Of a stretch of DNA of 64,000 bases, positions 33,836 to 41,945 are shown in pieces. The number at the start of each line of letters is the position of its first letter. Position 1 is the stretch's first letter. Under the pieces are notes generated by a model. The model was not told the DNA's origin, made no database searches, and was given only the letters and a program-made list of their open reading frames with translations. The stretch comes from Poriferisodalis sp965204125 (lineage in GTDB: Bacteria; Actinomycetota; Acidimicrobiia; Acidimicrobiales; Poriferisodalaceae), in assembly GCF_965204125.1 (NCBI RefSeq), contig NZ_OZ241968.1:558001-622000 (forward strand). Reading direction: 5' to 3'. The position numbers and the translations under genes were made by a program.

Positions 33836-34606
33836 TCAGGCCAATCGGCCCTGCAAGTCGGCCCACAGCTCGTCGAAGGCCAGCACTGCCTCGGGCGCAC
33901 CAGGCCGGCGACCGAGCGCCCGCAACGGCTGCGACTGCCCGGAGGCCTCCGCTATGGCGGCCCTCTGCGGGACGGGTGGCAACAACTCTGCGCCGAAGCG
34001 CTCAGCGAGCTGCTGGGACCAATAGGCGTTGTCACGCGTGCGTCCTACACGGTTCAGCACGACCCCGGCAATGGTGGGCGTGCCCTGGCGCTGCGCGACT
34101 CGGCTGACGGTGGACCGCATGAGGTCGACGCCATCGGCAGCCCAGGCGGCCGGTTCGGTCACCACCAGGGCACGGTCGGCTGCGAACAGCCCATTGATGC
34201 ACAGCAGGCCCAACGACGGCGGGCAGTCGATGAGCACGAGATCGTGGTTCGCGCCGGCGAGCGCGATGCGCAGACGATCCTGCGCACCCACCAGGTCAGC
34301 GGCCATCTGCGGTTCCCGACTCGCCAGCGCATAGCTGCCCGGGACGAGTTGCGGACACGGCCCGTCGGGCGGCCAGCGAGCGTCGGTGATCGCCGAGAGC
34401 ACAGCTCCCGGGGTCGGATCGGCGAGTGCGTCGTCGACGTTCGGCGACCCGTTCCACACTCCGAGGCCAGCCGACGCATTGGACTGCGGGTCGAGATCCA
34501 CGACGAGCACGCTCAGCCCCGAAGCGCACGCTGCTTCGGCGATGCCGAGTGCGACCGTGGTCTTGCCCACGCCGCCCTTCTGGTTGACCACGGCCAGCGT
34601 CGTCAT
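33836..34606 (-). CDS. ParA/Soj-family ATPase
   Basis: 256 residues. The deviant Walker A is QKGGVGKTTVALG, followed by VVDLDPQSNASAGLG and the DLVLIDCPPSLGLL Walker B region. This is the chromosome/plasmid partition ParA fold, which dimerises on DNA with ATP. No ParB gene or parS-like site is visible nearby, so it may be an orphan ParA that positions another cargo. It lies 30 bases downstream of mshC on the same strand. Confidence 0.9.
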   Translation of the reverse strand: MTTLAVVNQKGGVGKTTVALGIAEAACASGLSVLVVDLDPQSNASAGLGVWNGSPNVDDALADPTPGAVLSAITDARWPPDGPCPQLVPGSYALASREPQMAADLVGAQDRLRIALAGANHDLVLIDCPPSLGLLCINGLFAADRALVVTEPAAWAADGVDLMRSTVSRVAQRQGTPTIAGVVLNRVGRTRDNAYWSQQLAERFGAELLPPVPQRAAIAEASGQSQPLRALGRRPGAPEAVLAFDELWADLQGRLA

Positions 34607-34636
34607 GGCGAGTGCCTTACGAGCCTGCGCGCCGCG

Positions 34637-35845
34637 TCACGGCGCTGCGGTCGCCGGCGGTGACGACAAATCGATACCGCAGAGGGCTGCCGCTGCCACC
34701 AGCTCGCCTCGCAGCGCGCCGCCGGCGGCCCCGCGCTCGACGGCAGCGGCGGCGTCGAGCAGCGCAGTGCGGGCCATCGGCGCATTGAGGTCGTCATCCA
34801 GCACAGCCTGCACCTCGGCGAGCAGGCCAGATGACCCCTCGCCCGATCCGGCCGCGGGCGAGGCACCGGCGGCGGCTGACGCCAGCGTGTCCAGCTCGCG
34901 TTGAGCGGCGAAGCCCTCCGAATCGAACCACTCCCATTCCGTGCGGTAGTGGTGCGCCATGAGCGCCAGCCGGATGGCCCTGGGGTCGACGCGGGCACGC
35001 AGATCGGAGATGAAGACCAGGTTGCCGAGCGACTTCGACATCTTGTGCCCCTGGTAGGAGACGAGCCCTGCGTGCACCCAGTAGCGGGCCAGCGGAGCAC
35101 CGTGCACAGCCTCGCTCTGGGCGATCTCGCACTCGTGGTGCGGGAACACCAGGTCGCCACCCCCGCCATGTATGTCGATGGTCTCGCCGAGCGCCGCGTA
35201 GCCCATGGCCGAGCACTCGATGTGCCAGCCAGGCCGTCCCGGGCCGAATGGTGAGGGCCACGACGGCTCGCCGTCGGCGCTGGCTTGCCACAGCACGAAG
35301 TCGAGCGGGTTGCGCTGGCGGGGGTCGTCGGGGGTGCCGCCGCGCTCGGTGGCCAGCTCGGTCATGCGGTCGGCGCTGTAGCCGGACAGCTTCCCGAATT
35401 CAGGGAACGTGGTGACGTCAAAGAAGACCCGGTCGGCTGATACGTAGGCATGCCCAGCCTCAAGCAGCTTCGAAATCATGGCGATCATGGCGTCGATGGA
35501 CCGGGTGGCCCGTGGCTCGTGCGCCGCAGGCCGTGTTCGAAGTGCAGCCATGTCAGCTTCGAAGCGGTCAATCTCCCGCTCGGCCAGCGACAGGTAGTGC
35601 TCGCCCAGCTCGGCCGCCTTGGGCAGGATGCTGTCATCGACATCGGTGTAGTTGCGCACCAGCGTGACGGTGTGACCCATGTCTTCGAGCCGGCGGATCA
35701 GCAGGTCATAGGCCAGATACGTCGCGGCGTGCCCCAGATGGGTGGCGTCGTAGGGCGTGATGCCGCACACGTACATGCCGACGTGATCGTCGAGTTCCAT
35801 CTCGACGATGGAGCGCTGCGCGGTGTCGTAGATGCGCATTCCCAC
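34637..35845 (-). CDS. mshC: Cysteine:GlcN-Ins ligase of mycothiol biosynthesis
   Basis: 402 residues, class I cysteinyl-tRNA-synthetase-like but shorter. The HIGH-type motif is in GITPYDATHLGHAATY, the wording specific to MshC, and the KMSKS motif is intact in GHKMSKSLGN. Zinc ligands include Cys27 in YVCGITPYD and the C/H group in GWHIECSAMG and FPHHECE. It joins cysteine to GlcN-inositol with ATP in mycothiol synthesis, which marks the organism as an actinobacterium. It is divergent from the ChaN-like pair with only 26 bases between starts. Confidence 0.92.
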   Translation of the reverse strand: MGMRIYDTAQRSIVEMELDDHVGMYVCGITPYDATHLGHAATYLAYDLLIRRLEDMGHTVTLVRNYTDVDDSILPKAAELGEHYLSLAEREIDRFEADMAALRTRPAAHEPRATRSIDAMIAMISKLLEAGHAYVSADRVFFDVTTFPEFGKLSGYSADRMTELATERGGTPDDPRQRNPLDFVLWQASADGEPSWPSPFGPGRPGWHIECSAMGYAALGETIDIHGGGGDLVFPHHECEIAQSEAVHGAPLARYWVHAGLVSYQGHKMSKSLGNLVFISDLRARVDPRAIRLALMAHHYRTEWEWFDSEGFAAQRELDTLASAAAGASPAAGSGEGSSGLLAEVQAVLDDDLNAPMARTALLDAAAAVERGAAGGALRGELVAAAALCGIDLSSPPATAAP

Positions 35846-35871
35846 GGCCCGACACGGTACTGTCGGAGCGG

Positions 35872-37050
35872 GTGGACAGGCGTGGAAGCGACCGTGCGCT
35901 GCTCGAGCGGATCGCCCTCTACCGGCATCGCCGTGAGCTGCCGCCGCTGCAACCTGCGGTCATCGACGAGCTGGCCGAATGGCTGAAAACCCACGGCTCA
36001 GACCCGCTGACGTACGTGTGCAATCTCTTTGAGCGTCACCAAGTGGTCTTCGTGGGCCACCACACCCCCACACGCCGCGCCGGGCTGTTCCTGCAGGATC
36101 TCGTGGCAGCGGCGTACCGGTCGGGCGTGGGCATCGTGGCCATGGAGTACGCCTGCGTCGATGACCAGGCCCGGCTTGACGCGGTGGTCACCGGCGCGAC
36201 ATTCGACGAGCAGCTAGCGCGAGACGCATTGCTCCGCTGGGGCATACGCCACAACTTCGCCTACCGCGAATACCTCAACGTGCTGAGCGCGGTCTGGGAG
36301 GTGAACCGTCGCTTCGCGAGTGGCGGGCCGCCCATGCGTGTCCTGGCGCTCGACTACGACCTCGACCTCGATGCCGTCACCGACACGGCCGACCTGCGCA
36401 CCTCGTACGCGTGGCCGCACTTGCGCAGCCGCGGCCCGGTGTCGGCGCACATGTGCGACGTGCTGCTCGCCGAGGTCGTCGAGCCGGGTCATCGCGCGCT
36501 CGTGCTCGCCCGCACAGCTCACGCGCTGACCCGGGCAAGGCGGCTGCCGCACCGGGTGTGGGATGCGATCGATGCCGAGATCGTCGGCGGTCACGTGGTG
36601 GGTGCGGCCAACCGTGTGTACGAGGTGGTGGCCGACCGTGCCGTCACCGTGCTGATCCACGAGCCGCTGCCGGCCGACGGCGAGCTGTGCGACTACGCGC
36701 TGGTTGCCGACGGCGTGCTCGACGCGGCGTTTGCCATGCACGACGACCTGGCCGTGCCGCTCGCCTTCGACGTGGATCAGGGGCCCGCAGCCCGGCTCGG
36801 CTGCACGACGAGCCTCGATCGCGCGCCGCTCGGCAGCCTCGCCACCGGCTGGATCTACCTCGAACCCGACTACGAGCGCCGGGCGCCGACCCCGCTGCCC
36901 GAGCCGGTGCCTGCGGTGTACGTAGAACACGCCCGGCGGTATGCCCTCGATCCGGCGCTGCGAGACGAGAAATCAACCCCTGGCGACTTCGCAGCGGCCG
37001 TGTCCGAATCTGCAGCGGCAGCGGAACTGGCCTGGACACAGGTGCTCTAG
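35872..37050 (+). CDS. ChaN/Tiki-superfamily-like protein, first of a tandem pair
   Basis: 392 residues from a GTG start. The N-terminal half has the ChaN/Tiki-like pattern: a strand ending HQVVFVGHHTPTRRAGLFLQDLV, then VGIVAMEYACVDDQARLDAVV, with the conserved Glu in AMEY. The following YREYLNVLSAVWEVNR helix matches YQEYADVLHAVWKHN in the neighbour, so the two proteins are paralogues. No signal peptide or membrane helix is seen, so it should be cytosolic. Family relatives bind haem or are metal-dependent proteases; neither activity can be assigned. The C-terminal half has no recognisable domain. Confidence 0.6.
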   Translation: MDRRGSDRALLERIALYRHRRELPPLQPAVIDELAEWLKTHGSDPLTYVCNLFERHQVVFVGHHTPTRRAGLFLQDLVAAAYRSGVGIVAMEYACVDDQARLDAVVTGATFDEQLARDALLRWGIRHNFAYREYLNVLSAVWEVNRRFASGGPPMRVLALDYDLDLDAVTDTADLRTSYAWPHLRSRGPVSAHMCDVLLAEVVEPGHRALVLARTAHALTRARRLPHRVWDAIDAEIVGGHVVGAANRVYEVVADRAVTVLIHEPLPADGELCDYALVADGVLDAAFAMHDDLAVPLAFDVDQGPAARLGCTTSLDRAPLGSLATGWIYLEPDYERRAPTPLPEPVPAVYVEHARRYALDPALRDEKSTPGDFAAAVSESAAAAELAWTQVL

Positions 37051-37103
37051 CTGGGCTCCGGGTCAGCTCGCTGTCAGATTCCGGGCCGCCAGCGGGCAGA
37101 CTC

Positions 37104-38261
37104 ATGGCGGTGCCGCCCGAAGACCCCACCGACGACGAGCGGCCCACGCCCGCGCTCCTGTCGCCTGAGGAGTATCTGGGCGACCTCTGCGGGCGCCACC
37201 AGATCGTGCTGCTCGGCGACCAGGTCGGGGTCCGACAGCACTTGGGATTCCTGGCGGGCACGCTCGCCGAGCTGGCCGACAACGGTGTGGAGAATCTCGC
37301 TTGGGAGTTCACCAACTCACGCCGTCAAGCCGAGCTTGATGCCCTGATCGACGCTCCCGAGTGGGACAGCCGAGCCTGCGCCGACCTGTTCGTCGATCTG
37401 CTCGGTGCCGGGTTCGGATACCAGGAATACGCCGATGTGCTGCACGCGGTCTGGAAGCACAACACCGCGGAGCGCCGTCGCGATGACGACCGACGGCCTA
37501 TCCGCGTGATCGCGCTCGGCCTGCCCACCTACGTGGAAGACCCCGATCTGCTGGACGGTCGCTCTGCCGCCGAGCTGGGACTGCGGAACTGGTCGCTCGG
37601 CGGGCACTACCGGGACATGTCCGCGTTTCACGCCGCCAGCGTGCTCACCGCCGAGGTACTCCGCCAGGGACAGCGTGCCCTCGTGTACATGAACGTCGCC
37701 GCCACCACCACCGGCCTCGTGGAATGGGTGGACGGCTCGCCGACAACCTCGGCGGGCAACCTCCTGTGGCGCTGGATGAGCGACGGCTGCCGACGAGTCG
37801 TGTTCCACGGCACCGTGGCCGACACCGCCGCCACCGAACGGGTCGAGGAACTGATCTCACGCTCGCCCGAGGGTCGTGGCGGTACCGACATCCGCTTCGG
37901 CTTGGACTTGGCAGCCTCGACGCTCGGCAGTGTCGCGATGACGGGGGTGCGTGGCTCGCTCGACGGTGCCGATACCTCGCTGCGACTGCGCGAGGTGACC
38001 GACGGCTACGTCTATCTGGGGCCGCGAGCCGACTGGGAACCGTGCACGCTGATCGACGACCTGATCACCGACGAGAACTTCGCGAGTGCCGAAGCTCGTT
38101 ACCGGGCACTCGATCCCCGCCCGGAGCCCTACACCCGCGACGAGCTCGACGAGGTGCGCCGTACCGGGCAGCAGGAGCTGTCGGCGGCCTGGCCGCCGCT
38201 GCCGGAACCGCCCGAGGAGCCGAAGCGGCGTTTCGCGCGGTTCCGCAAGGACGACTCGTAG
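37104..38261 (+). CDS. ChaN/Tiki-superfamily-like protein, second of a tandem pair
   Basis: 385 residues from the ATG giving MAVPPEDPTDDERPTP. It shares the layout of the preceding gene: HQIVLLGDQVGVRQHLGFL, VENLAWEFTNSRRQAELDAL, the YQEYADVLHAVWKHN helix, and a closing YVYLGPRADWEPC that matches WIYLEPDYERR of its neighbour. The first histidine of the G-[EH]-x-H site differs between the two, suggesting divergence of roles. It ends with a basic tail (KRRFARFRK). It lies 53 bases after the first paralogue and 8 bases before the phosphatase gene, so the three look like one operon. Confidence 0.6.
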   Translation: MAVPPEDPTDDERPTPALLSPEEYLGDLCGRHQIVLLGDQVGVRQHLGFLAGTLAELADNGVENLAWEFTNSRRQAELDALIDAPEWDSRACADLFVDLLGAGFGYQEYADVLHAVWKHNTAERRRDDDRRPIRVIALGLPTYVEDPDLLDGRSAAELGLRNWSLGGHYRDMSAFHAASVLTAEVLRQGQRALVYMNVAATTTGLVEWVDGSPTTSAGNLLWRWMSDGCRRVVFHGTVADTAATERVEELISRSPEGRGGTDIRFGLDLAASTLGSVAMTGVRGSLDGADTSLRLREVTDGYVYLGPRADWEPCTLIDDLITDENFASAEARYRALDPRPEPYTRDELDEVRRTGQQELSAAWPPLPEPPEEPKRRFARFRKDDS

Positions 38262-38269
38262 CTCGCGCC

Positions 38270-38791
38270 GTGCTGCACCGCATCGACGAGATCCCGCTTC
38301 GGGCTGCTGAGGTGGCCGGTCGCCTGTTCGTGACCAACTTCTCAGCAGTCGGTCCCGATCCGGGAGGCGCGCTGGATCGTGTGAATGCTTCGGTCGTGGC
38401 GTGCATGCTGACTCGCCACGAGATCGAGCTGCGCTATCCCGACTACGGCGAGTGGCTCGATTCTCACAGTGACGCGGCCAGCAGCCCCCGTGCGTTGTGG
38501 CTGCCTACGCCTGACGGCGGTGTCACGACGGATGCGCCGGTGCTCGAACTCGTGGAGGTTGTCGTTTCAGCGCTGGATCGCGGCGACAGCGTGCTCGTGC
38601 ACTGCGGAGCAGGCATGGCGCGCACGGCCGTGATCGGGATCCTGACCATGGTGGCCTTCGGTGCCGACCCGGTGGCAGCCGCTATCGACTTCCGGGCGGC
38701 CCGTCCTGGCGGCGGTCCCGACGGCCCGCCCCAAGAACAGCAGATCGCCCGCCTCGTCCCCAAGGCCCAACAGCTGCGCCTCGCTAGCTGA
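38270..38791 (+). CDS. CX5R protein phosphatase (dual-specificity/tyrosine type)
   Basis: 173 residues from a GTG start 8 bases after the previous stop. The signature loop is VHCGAGMARTA with catalytic Cys112 and Arg118, which matches the Cys-based phosphatase P-loop HCxxGxxR(S/T). A general-acid Asp is likely in LPTPDGG. The N-terminal RLFVTNFSA is typical of small actinobacterial DSP-like proteins. Targets could be phosphotyrosine or phosphoserine proteins or phosphoinositides. It appears to be the last gene of the ChaN-like operon. Confidence 0.8.
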   Translation: MLHRIDEIPLRAAEVAGRLFVTNFSAVGPDPGGALDRVNASVVACMLTRHEIELRYPDYGEWLDSHSDAASSPRALWLPTPDGGVTTDAPVLELVEVVVSALDRGDSVLVHCGAGMARTAVIGILTMVAFGADPVAAAIDFRAARPGGGPDGPPQEQQIARLVPKAQQLRLAS

Positions 38792-38797
38792 TACGGC

Positions 38798-39616
38798 TCA
38801 ACCGACGTCGGCGGTGTGGGTGCCGTCGTGTTCTTCCCAGCGCCAGCCTGAGCGGACCATGATGCAGCGGCGGCGCGGGCCGGGGGCATCGAGGTCACCG
38901 TCAGGAAAGGCAGCGTCACCGACATACACGGCAATGTGGCCGGGGTCGGTTTCCGGCGAGGGGATGATCTGGGTGTGGAAGCACGTATGGCCGTCGATCG
39001 AGGCCAACACATCGGCAGAGCGTGTGAAACCTGACAGCCAGGTGAGCGTCGCGAACGTGGGCGTGACGAACTCGATCTCGCCCGCTGCTCGACGCTCCAA
39101 CGCCGCCGCAGGTGACACCCAGGCATGGTCGAGGATCTCGCTTCCGTCGACGCGTACCGCATCGAGGTCGGCTGGTGCCTCGCACACGAAGAAATGCGTC
39201 GAGAATCGCTTGGGGCGAATCGGCGGCGGCAGCCAGTGTGCGAAATGGGTCAGCTCGGCACCCGACAAGTCGATACCGGCCTCTTCGTGAGCTTCCCGAA
39301 CTGCTGCCGTGCGAAAGCCGCGCCGGTCGCCGTCATGCAGGTCATCTGCGCCGGCGCTGCGTGGGTCGCACGGGGCCACCACATAGCCGGGCGTGTCACG
39401 ATCGGGCGGGTCCACTCGGCCACCGGGAAACACCCACATGCCGCCGAAGAAGCCACGCGAGTTGCGCCGCAGCATGAGCACCTCGATGTGCGCGCCTGCG
39501 TCGCTTTCCGCGGCGTCGAAACCGTGACCTGGCGCAGCCGCAGGCGTGCCGTCGCGCAGCACCACGACCGTCGCCGCGTCGATGGGTGCCGGCGGTGTTG
39601 TGGGGGAATCACTCAT
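38798..39616 (-). CDS. NUDIX hydrolase (NUDT19/RP2-like)
   Basis: 272 residues. The nudix helix is AAVREAHEEAGIDL with the conserved REx2EExGx residues, and an upstream GGMWVFPGGRVDPPDRD gives the loop with its glycines. The long insertion between the two parts of the box is typical of the NUDT19/RP2 branch, which includes CoA and acyl-CoA diphosphatases; that role is inference. It is convergent with the phosphatase gene (6-base gap) and sits just downstream of the NT5C-like gene on the same strand. Confidence 0.85.
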   Translation of the reverse strand: MSDSPTTPPAPIDAATVVVLRDGTPAAAPGHGFDAAESDAGAHIEVLMLRRNSRGFFGGMWVFPGGRVDPPDRDTPGYVVAPCDPRSAGADDLHDGDRRGFRTAAVREAHEEAGIDLSGAELTHFAHWLPPPIRPKRFSTHFFVCEAPADLDAVRVDGSEILDHAWVSPAAALERRAAGEIEFVTPTFATLTWLSGFTRSADVLASIDGHTCFHTQIIPSPETDPGHIAVYVGDAAFPDGDLDAPGPRRRCIMVRSGWRWEEHDGTHTADVG

Positions 39617-39625
39617 GCGCCCGGC

Positions 39626-40276
39626 CTACGCGGTATCCCGGGTTCGCAACTCCAAGCGATCGGAGCCAGCGTCCATGCCGGGCAGCGGGCGCGAGACGTA
39701 GCCGCTGTGCTTCGCCAGCAGCTCCACCACCATCTCTTCGGCTTCGGCCCAGTTGTGTGCCCGTGGTCCTTCCACCTGGGCGTTGTAGGGCTGGTCGAAG
39801 GTGATCGCGTACCCGCCCGCGGCACGGATGTCGATCACGTTGTGGGGAGCGTCTTCGATGTAGGCGTCGGCGTTCACCATCGCCTTGTCGGCCACGAAGC
39901 AGATATCGCGGTACGGGATGCGCTCGCGGTCGAGCCACTCGACCGTGTCGCTCACGGTGACACGGTGGCCCCAGCTCACGTACAGGCGGTGGGTGACGAT
40001 CCGTATCCATACGCCGGCGTCAGACAGCCGCCACAGCGCTTCAGAGCACCCCTCCATCGGCTTCATCTCACGGAACATGCGGTAGTCGATGACGGCGATG
40101 CGATGGAGCTCTTCGAACTCGCCGTCGGCGAGGCCCCACTCGGTGAAGTTCCAACCACGCACCAGCGGCAACGAGTCCTCCGGAACTCCGCGCTCGGCGG
40201 CCACCACGCGACGGAAGGCCTCGGTGTGCATCCCGCACACGCCGTCGAGGTCCACTGCAAGCACGAACGCAGGCAT
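39626..40276 (-). CDS. NT5C-type 5'-nucleotidase-like HAD hydrolase
   Basis: 216 residues. The HAD nucleophile motif is LAVDLDGVCG with the first Asp as nucleophile, and the later motif IEDAPHNV supplies the metal-binding Asp. The WNFTEWGL and THRLYV segments fit the 5'(3')-deoxyribonucleotidase NT5C group. It should dephosphorylate nucleoside monophosphates or a similar small phosphate ester. Its stop is 9 bases from the NUDIX start on the same strand, so the pair is probably one operon. Confidence 0.8.
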   Translation of the reverse strand: MPAFVLAVDLDGVCGMHTEAFRRVVAAERGVPEDSLPLVRGWNFTEWGLADGEFEELHRIAVIDYRMFREMKPMEGCSEALWRLSDAGVWIRIVTHRLYVSWGHRVTVSDTVEWLDRERIPYRDICFVADKAMVNADAYIEDAPHNVIDIRAAGGYAITFDQPYNAQVEGPRAHNWAEAEEMVVELLAKHSGYVSRPLPGMDAGSDRLELRTRDTA

Positions 40277-40348
40277 TGCAGCAACCTAACAACCAGCGCC
40301 TGATCGGCCCGGTTGCGTCACCTGTTGCCTTCCGCTCCTATTGGCTGC

Positions 40349-40419
40349 GCTCACGGGCCGCTCTGGCCACGGCTTCGCGCCGCATTTGCCGCTGATGTTC
40401 GCTTCGCTCACGGGCCGCT
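40349..40419. repeat. Direct repeat GCTCACGGGCCGCT, two copies
   Basis: The 14-base word occurs at 40349-40362 and 40406-40419, 57 bases apart, in the 183-base gap before the nitrile hydratase genes. It shares the GCTCACG core with the repeats at 32555-32601. No promoter hexamers are clear in this gap. Confidence 0.45.
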
Positions 40420-40459
40420 GAGGCCCGGGCTCAGCCTCCAGGTGCAATGCTGGTCGGCC

Positions 40460-41215
40460 ATGCCGCCAGATGCAGACGAATCCGCGCCCGCGGCGCGAAG
40501 CGTGCACGATCTCGGGGGCGCCTCCGGGTATGGACCGGTGCCTCACGACCCTGATGAGCCGCCGTTTCACGCCGACTGGGAACGGCGTGTGTTCGGTCTG
40601 CTGGGCGCGGTGACAGCTTCGACGGCTCGACGACCGGGCGAGTTCCGCTACGTCCTCGAGCGCTTGGACGCATCCGACTACTTCGACAACGGCTACTACG
40701 GACGCTGGCTCGCAGGCTTCGAGGTGCTGCTCGGCGAATACGGGTTGATCGGTCCAGACGAAGTCAGCAGTGCCGTCGCTCGGCGAGCCAACGTGACCCC
40801 CGAAGAAGCTGCCGGAGCCTCGCCGGTCCAGCGCGCCGCACCCGTCGCTGCCCGCGATCCGGCCGCGATGCCCCCAGACCGGCCCACGCCGGAACCACGG
40901 CATCGAACCGTCAGGCGAGAGTTGGCAGATCCGCCCCGATTCAGCATCGGCGAGCGCGTCGTCGCTCCAGCATCAGTGCAGCCCGGCCATACACGACTGC
41001 CCGACTACGTGGCGGGTAAACAGGGCACGATCACCAAGCTGCATCCGGCGGAAGTGCTGCCCGACAGCACGGCGCACGACATGGGCGAGCGGCCACAGCA
41101 CGTCTATTGCGTGGGCTACGACGCCCAGACGCTGTGGGGCAACGAGGCAGACCCGAATGCGACTGTCCACGTCGACCTGTACGAGTGCTACCTGACGGCA
41201 GCCGAGGGCGGCTGA
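40460..41215 (+). CDS. nthB: Nitrile hydratase beta subunit
   Basis: 251 residues from the ATG giving MPPDADESAP. The N-terminal domain has the beta-subunit motif VHDLGGASGYGPV and DWERRVFGLLGAV; the C-terminal SH3-like domain has RFSIGERVVA, HTRLPDYVAGKQGTI and VYCVGYDAQTLWG. Between them is a Pro/Ala-rich linker of about 45 residues, longer than usual. The gene precedes alpha by 33 bases, the order seen in cobalt-type enzymes. An upstream in-frame ATG would cover the intergenic repeats and is rejected. Thiocyanate hydrolase subunits are related and remain possible. Confidence 0.88.
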   Translation: MPPDADESAPAARSVHDLGGASGYGPVPHDPDEPPFHADWERRVFGLLGAVTASTARRPGEFRYVLERLDASDYFDNGYYGRWLAGFEVLLGEYGLIGPDEVSSAVARRANVTPEEAAGASPVQRAAPVAARDPAAMPPDRPTPEPRHRTVRRELADPPRFSIGERVVAPASVQPGHTRLPDYVAGKQGTITKLHPAEVLPDSTAHDMGERPQHVYCVGYDAQTLWGNEADPNATVHVDLYECYLTAAEGG

Positions 41216-41248
41216 CGCGATGGCAGCAGGCTGACCAGGGAGGAACCG

Positions 41249-41893
41249 ATGCACGACGACCATGCCGGCGGCAGCAGCCACGGCGATCACGACCACCGCA
41301 ACCGTCACCTTGCATCATCGCCGGAAATCCGCGTCGAGGCGCTGGAAGACCTGCTGGTGGAACGCGGTATCGCCGACCGGGGACGGATCGACGCCATCAT
41401 CGAGCGGTTCGAGCACGACATCAGCCCGATGATCGGCGCCAGATTGGTGGCCCAGGCGTGGCTTGATCCTGGCTTGCGACAGCAGCTGCTGATCGACGCC
41501 GATGCCGTCTTGGCCGGCATGGACATCCGCGGCGCCGAGATCGAGCACATCGAGGTAAAGGCCAACGAGCCCGGCGTCCACAACGTGGTCGTCTGCACCC
41601 TGTGCTCGTGCTACCCGTGGGCGCTGCTCGGGCTGCCGCCGAACTGGTACAAGAGCCCCGAGTACCGGGCTCGCGTGGTGCGCGAACCTCGGACGGTGCT
41701 GGCCGAGATGGGCCTGGAGCTCGACCCGAGCACCGAGGTGCGCGTCTGGGACTCCAGCTCCGAGACCCGGTTCCTGGTGCTGCCCGAGCGGCCCGCGGGC
41801 ACGGAGGGATGGCCCGTCGAACGCTTGGCCGAGCTGGTGACGAGGGATTCGATGATCGGCGTGGACCGCGCTGCCGATCCCGGCAGCGAGTAG
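41249..41893 (+). CDS. nthA: Nitrile hydratase alpha subunit, cobalt type
   Basis: 214 residues. The metal-binding claw is CTLCSC (Cys116, Cys119, Cys121) in VVVCTLCSCYPWALLGLPPNWYKS; Thr in the second place is diagnostic of the Co(III) type (Fe types have Ser). The two latter cysteines become sulfinic/sulfenic acids in the mature enzyme. With beta it hydrates nitriles to amides. The N-terminus contains seven histidines in the first 20 residues, which may help bind metal (inference). A Shine-Dalgarno GGGAGGAA precedes the ATG. No separate activator/chaperone gene is seen next to it. Confidence 0.93.
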   Translation: MHDDHAGGSSHGDHDHRNRHLASSPEIRVEALEDLLVERGIADRGRIDAIIERFEHDISPMIGARLVAQAWLDPGLRQQLLIDADAVLAGMDIRGAEIEHIEVKANEPGVHNVVVCTLCSCYPWALLGLPPNWYKSPEYRARVVREPRTVLAEMGLELDPSTEVRVWDSSSETRFLVLPERPAGTEGWPVERLAELVTRDSMIGVDRAADPGSE

Positions 41894-41945
41894 GCGTACG
41901 AGCGCACAGCACGCGTGGCTGCGGCGCGGGTGTCAGACTGGACCC

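Noticed and set aside
36411..37103. Extended N-terminus for the second ChaN-like gene, overlapping the first
   Set aside because: The extension is Arg/Ala-rich out-of-phase sequence of the first paralogue; the match between the two proteins begins after the ATG at 37104.
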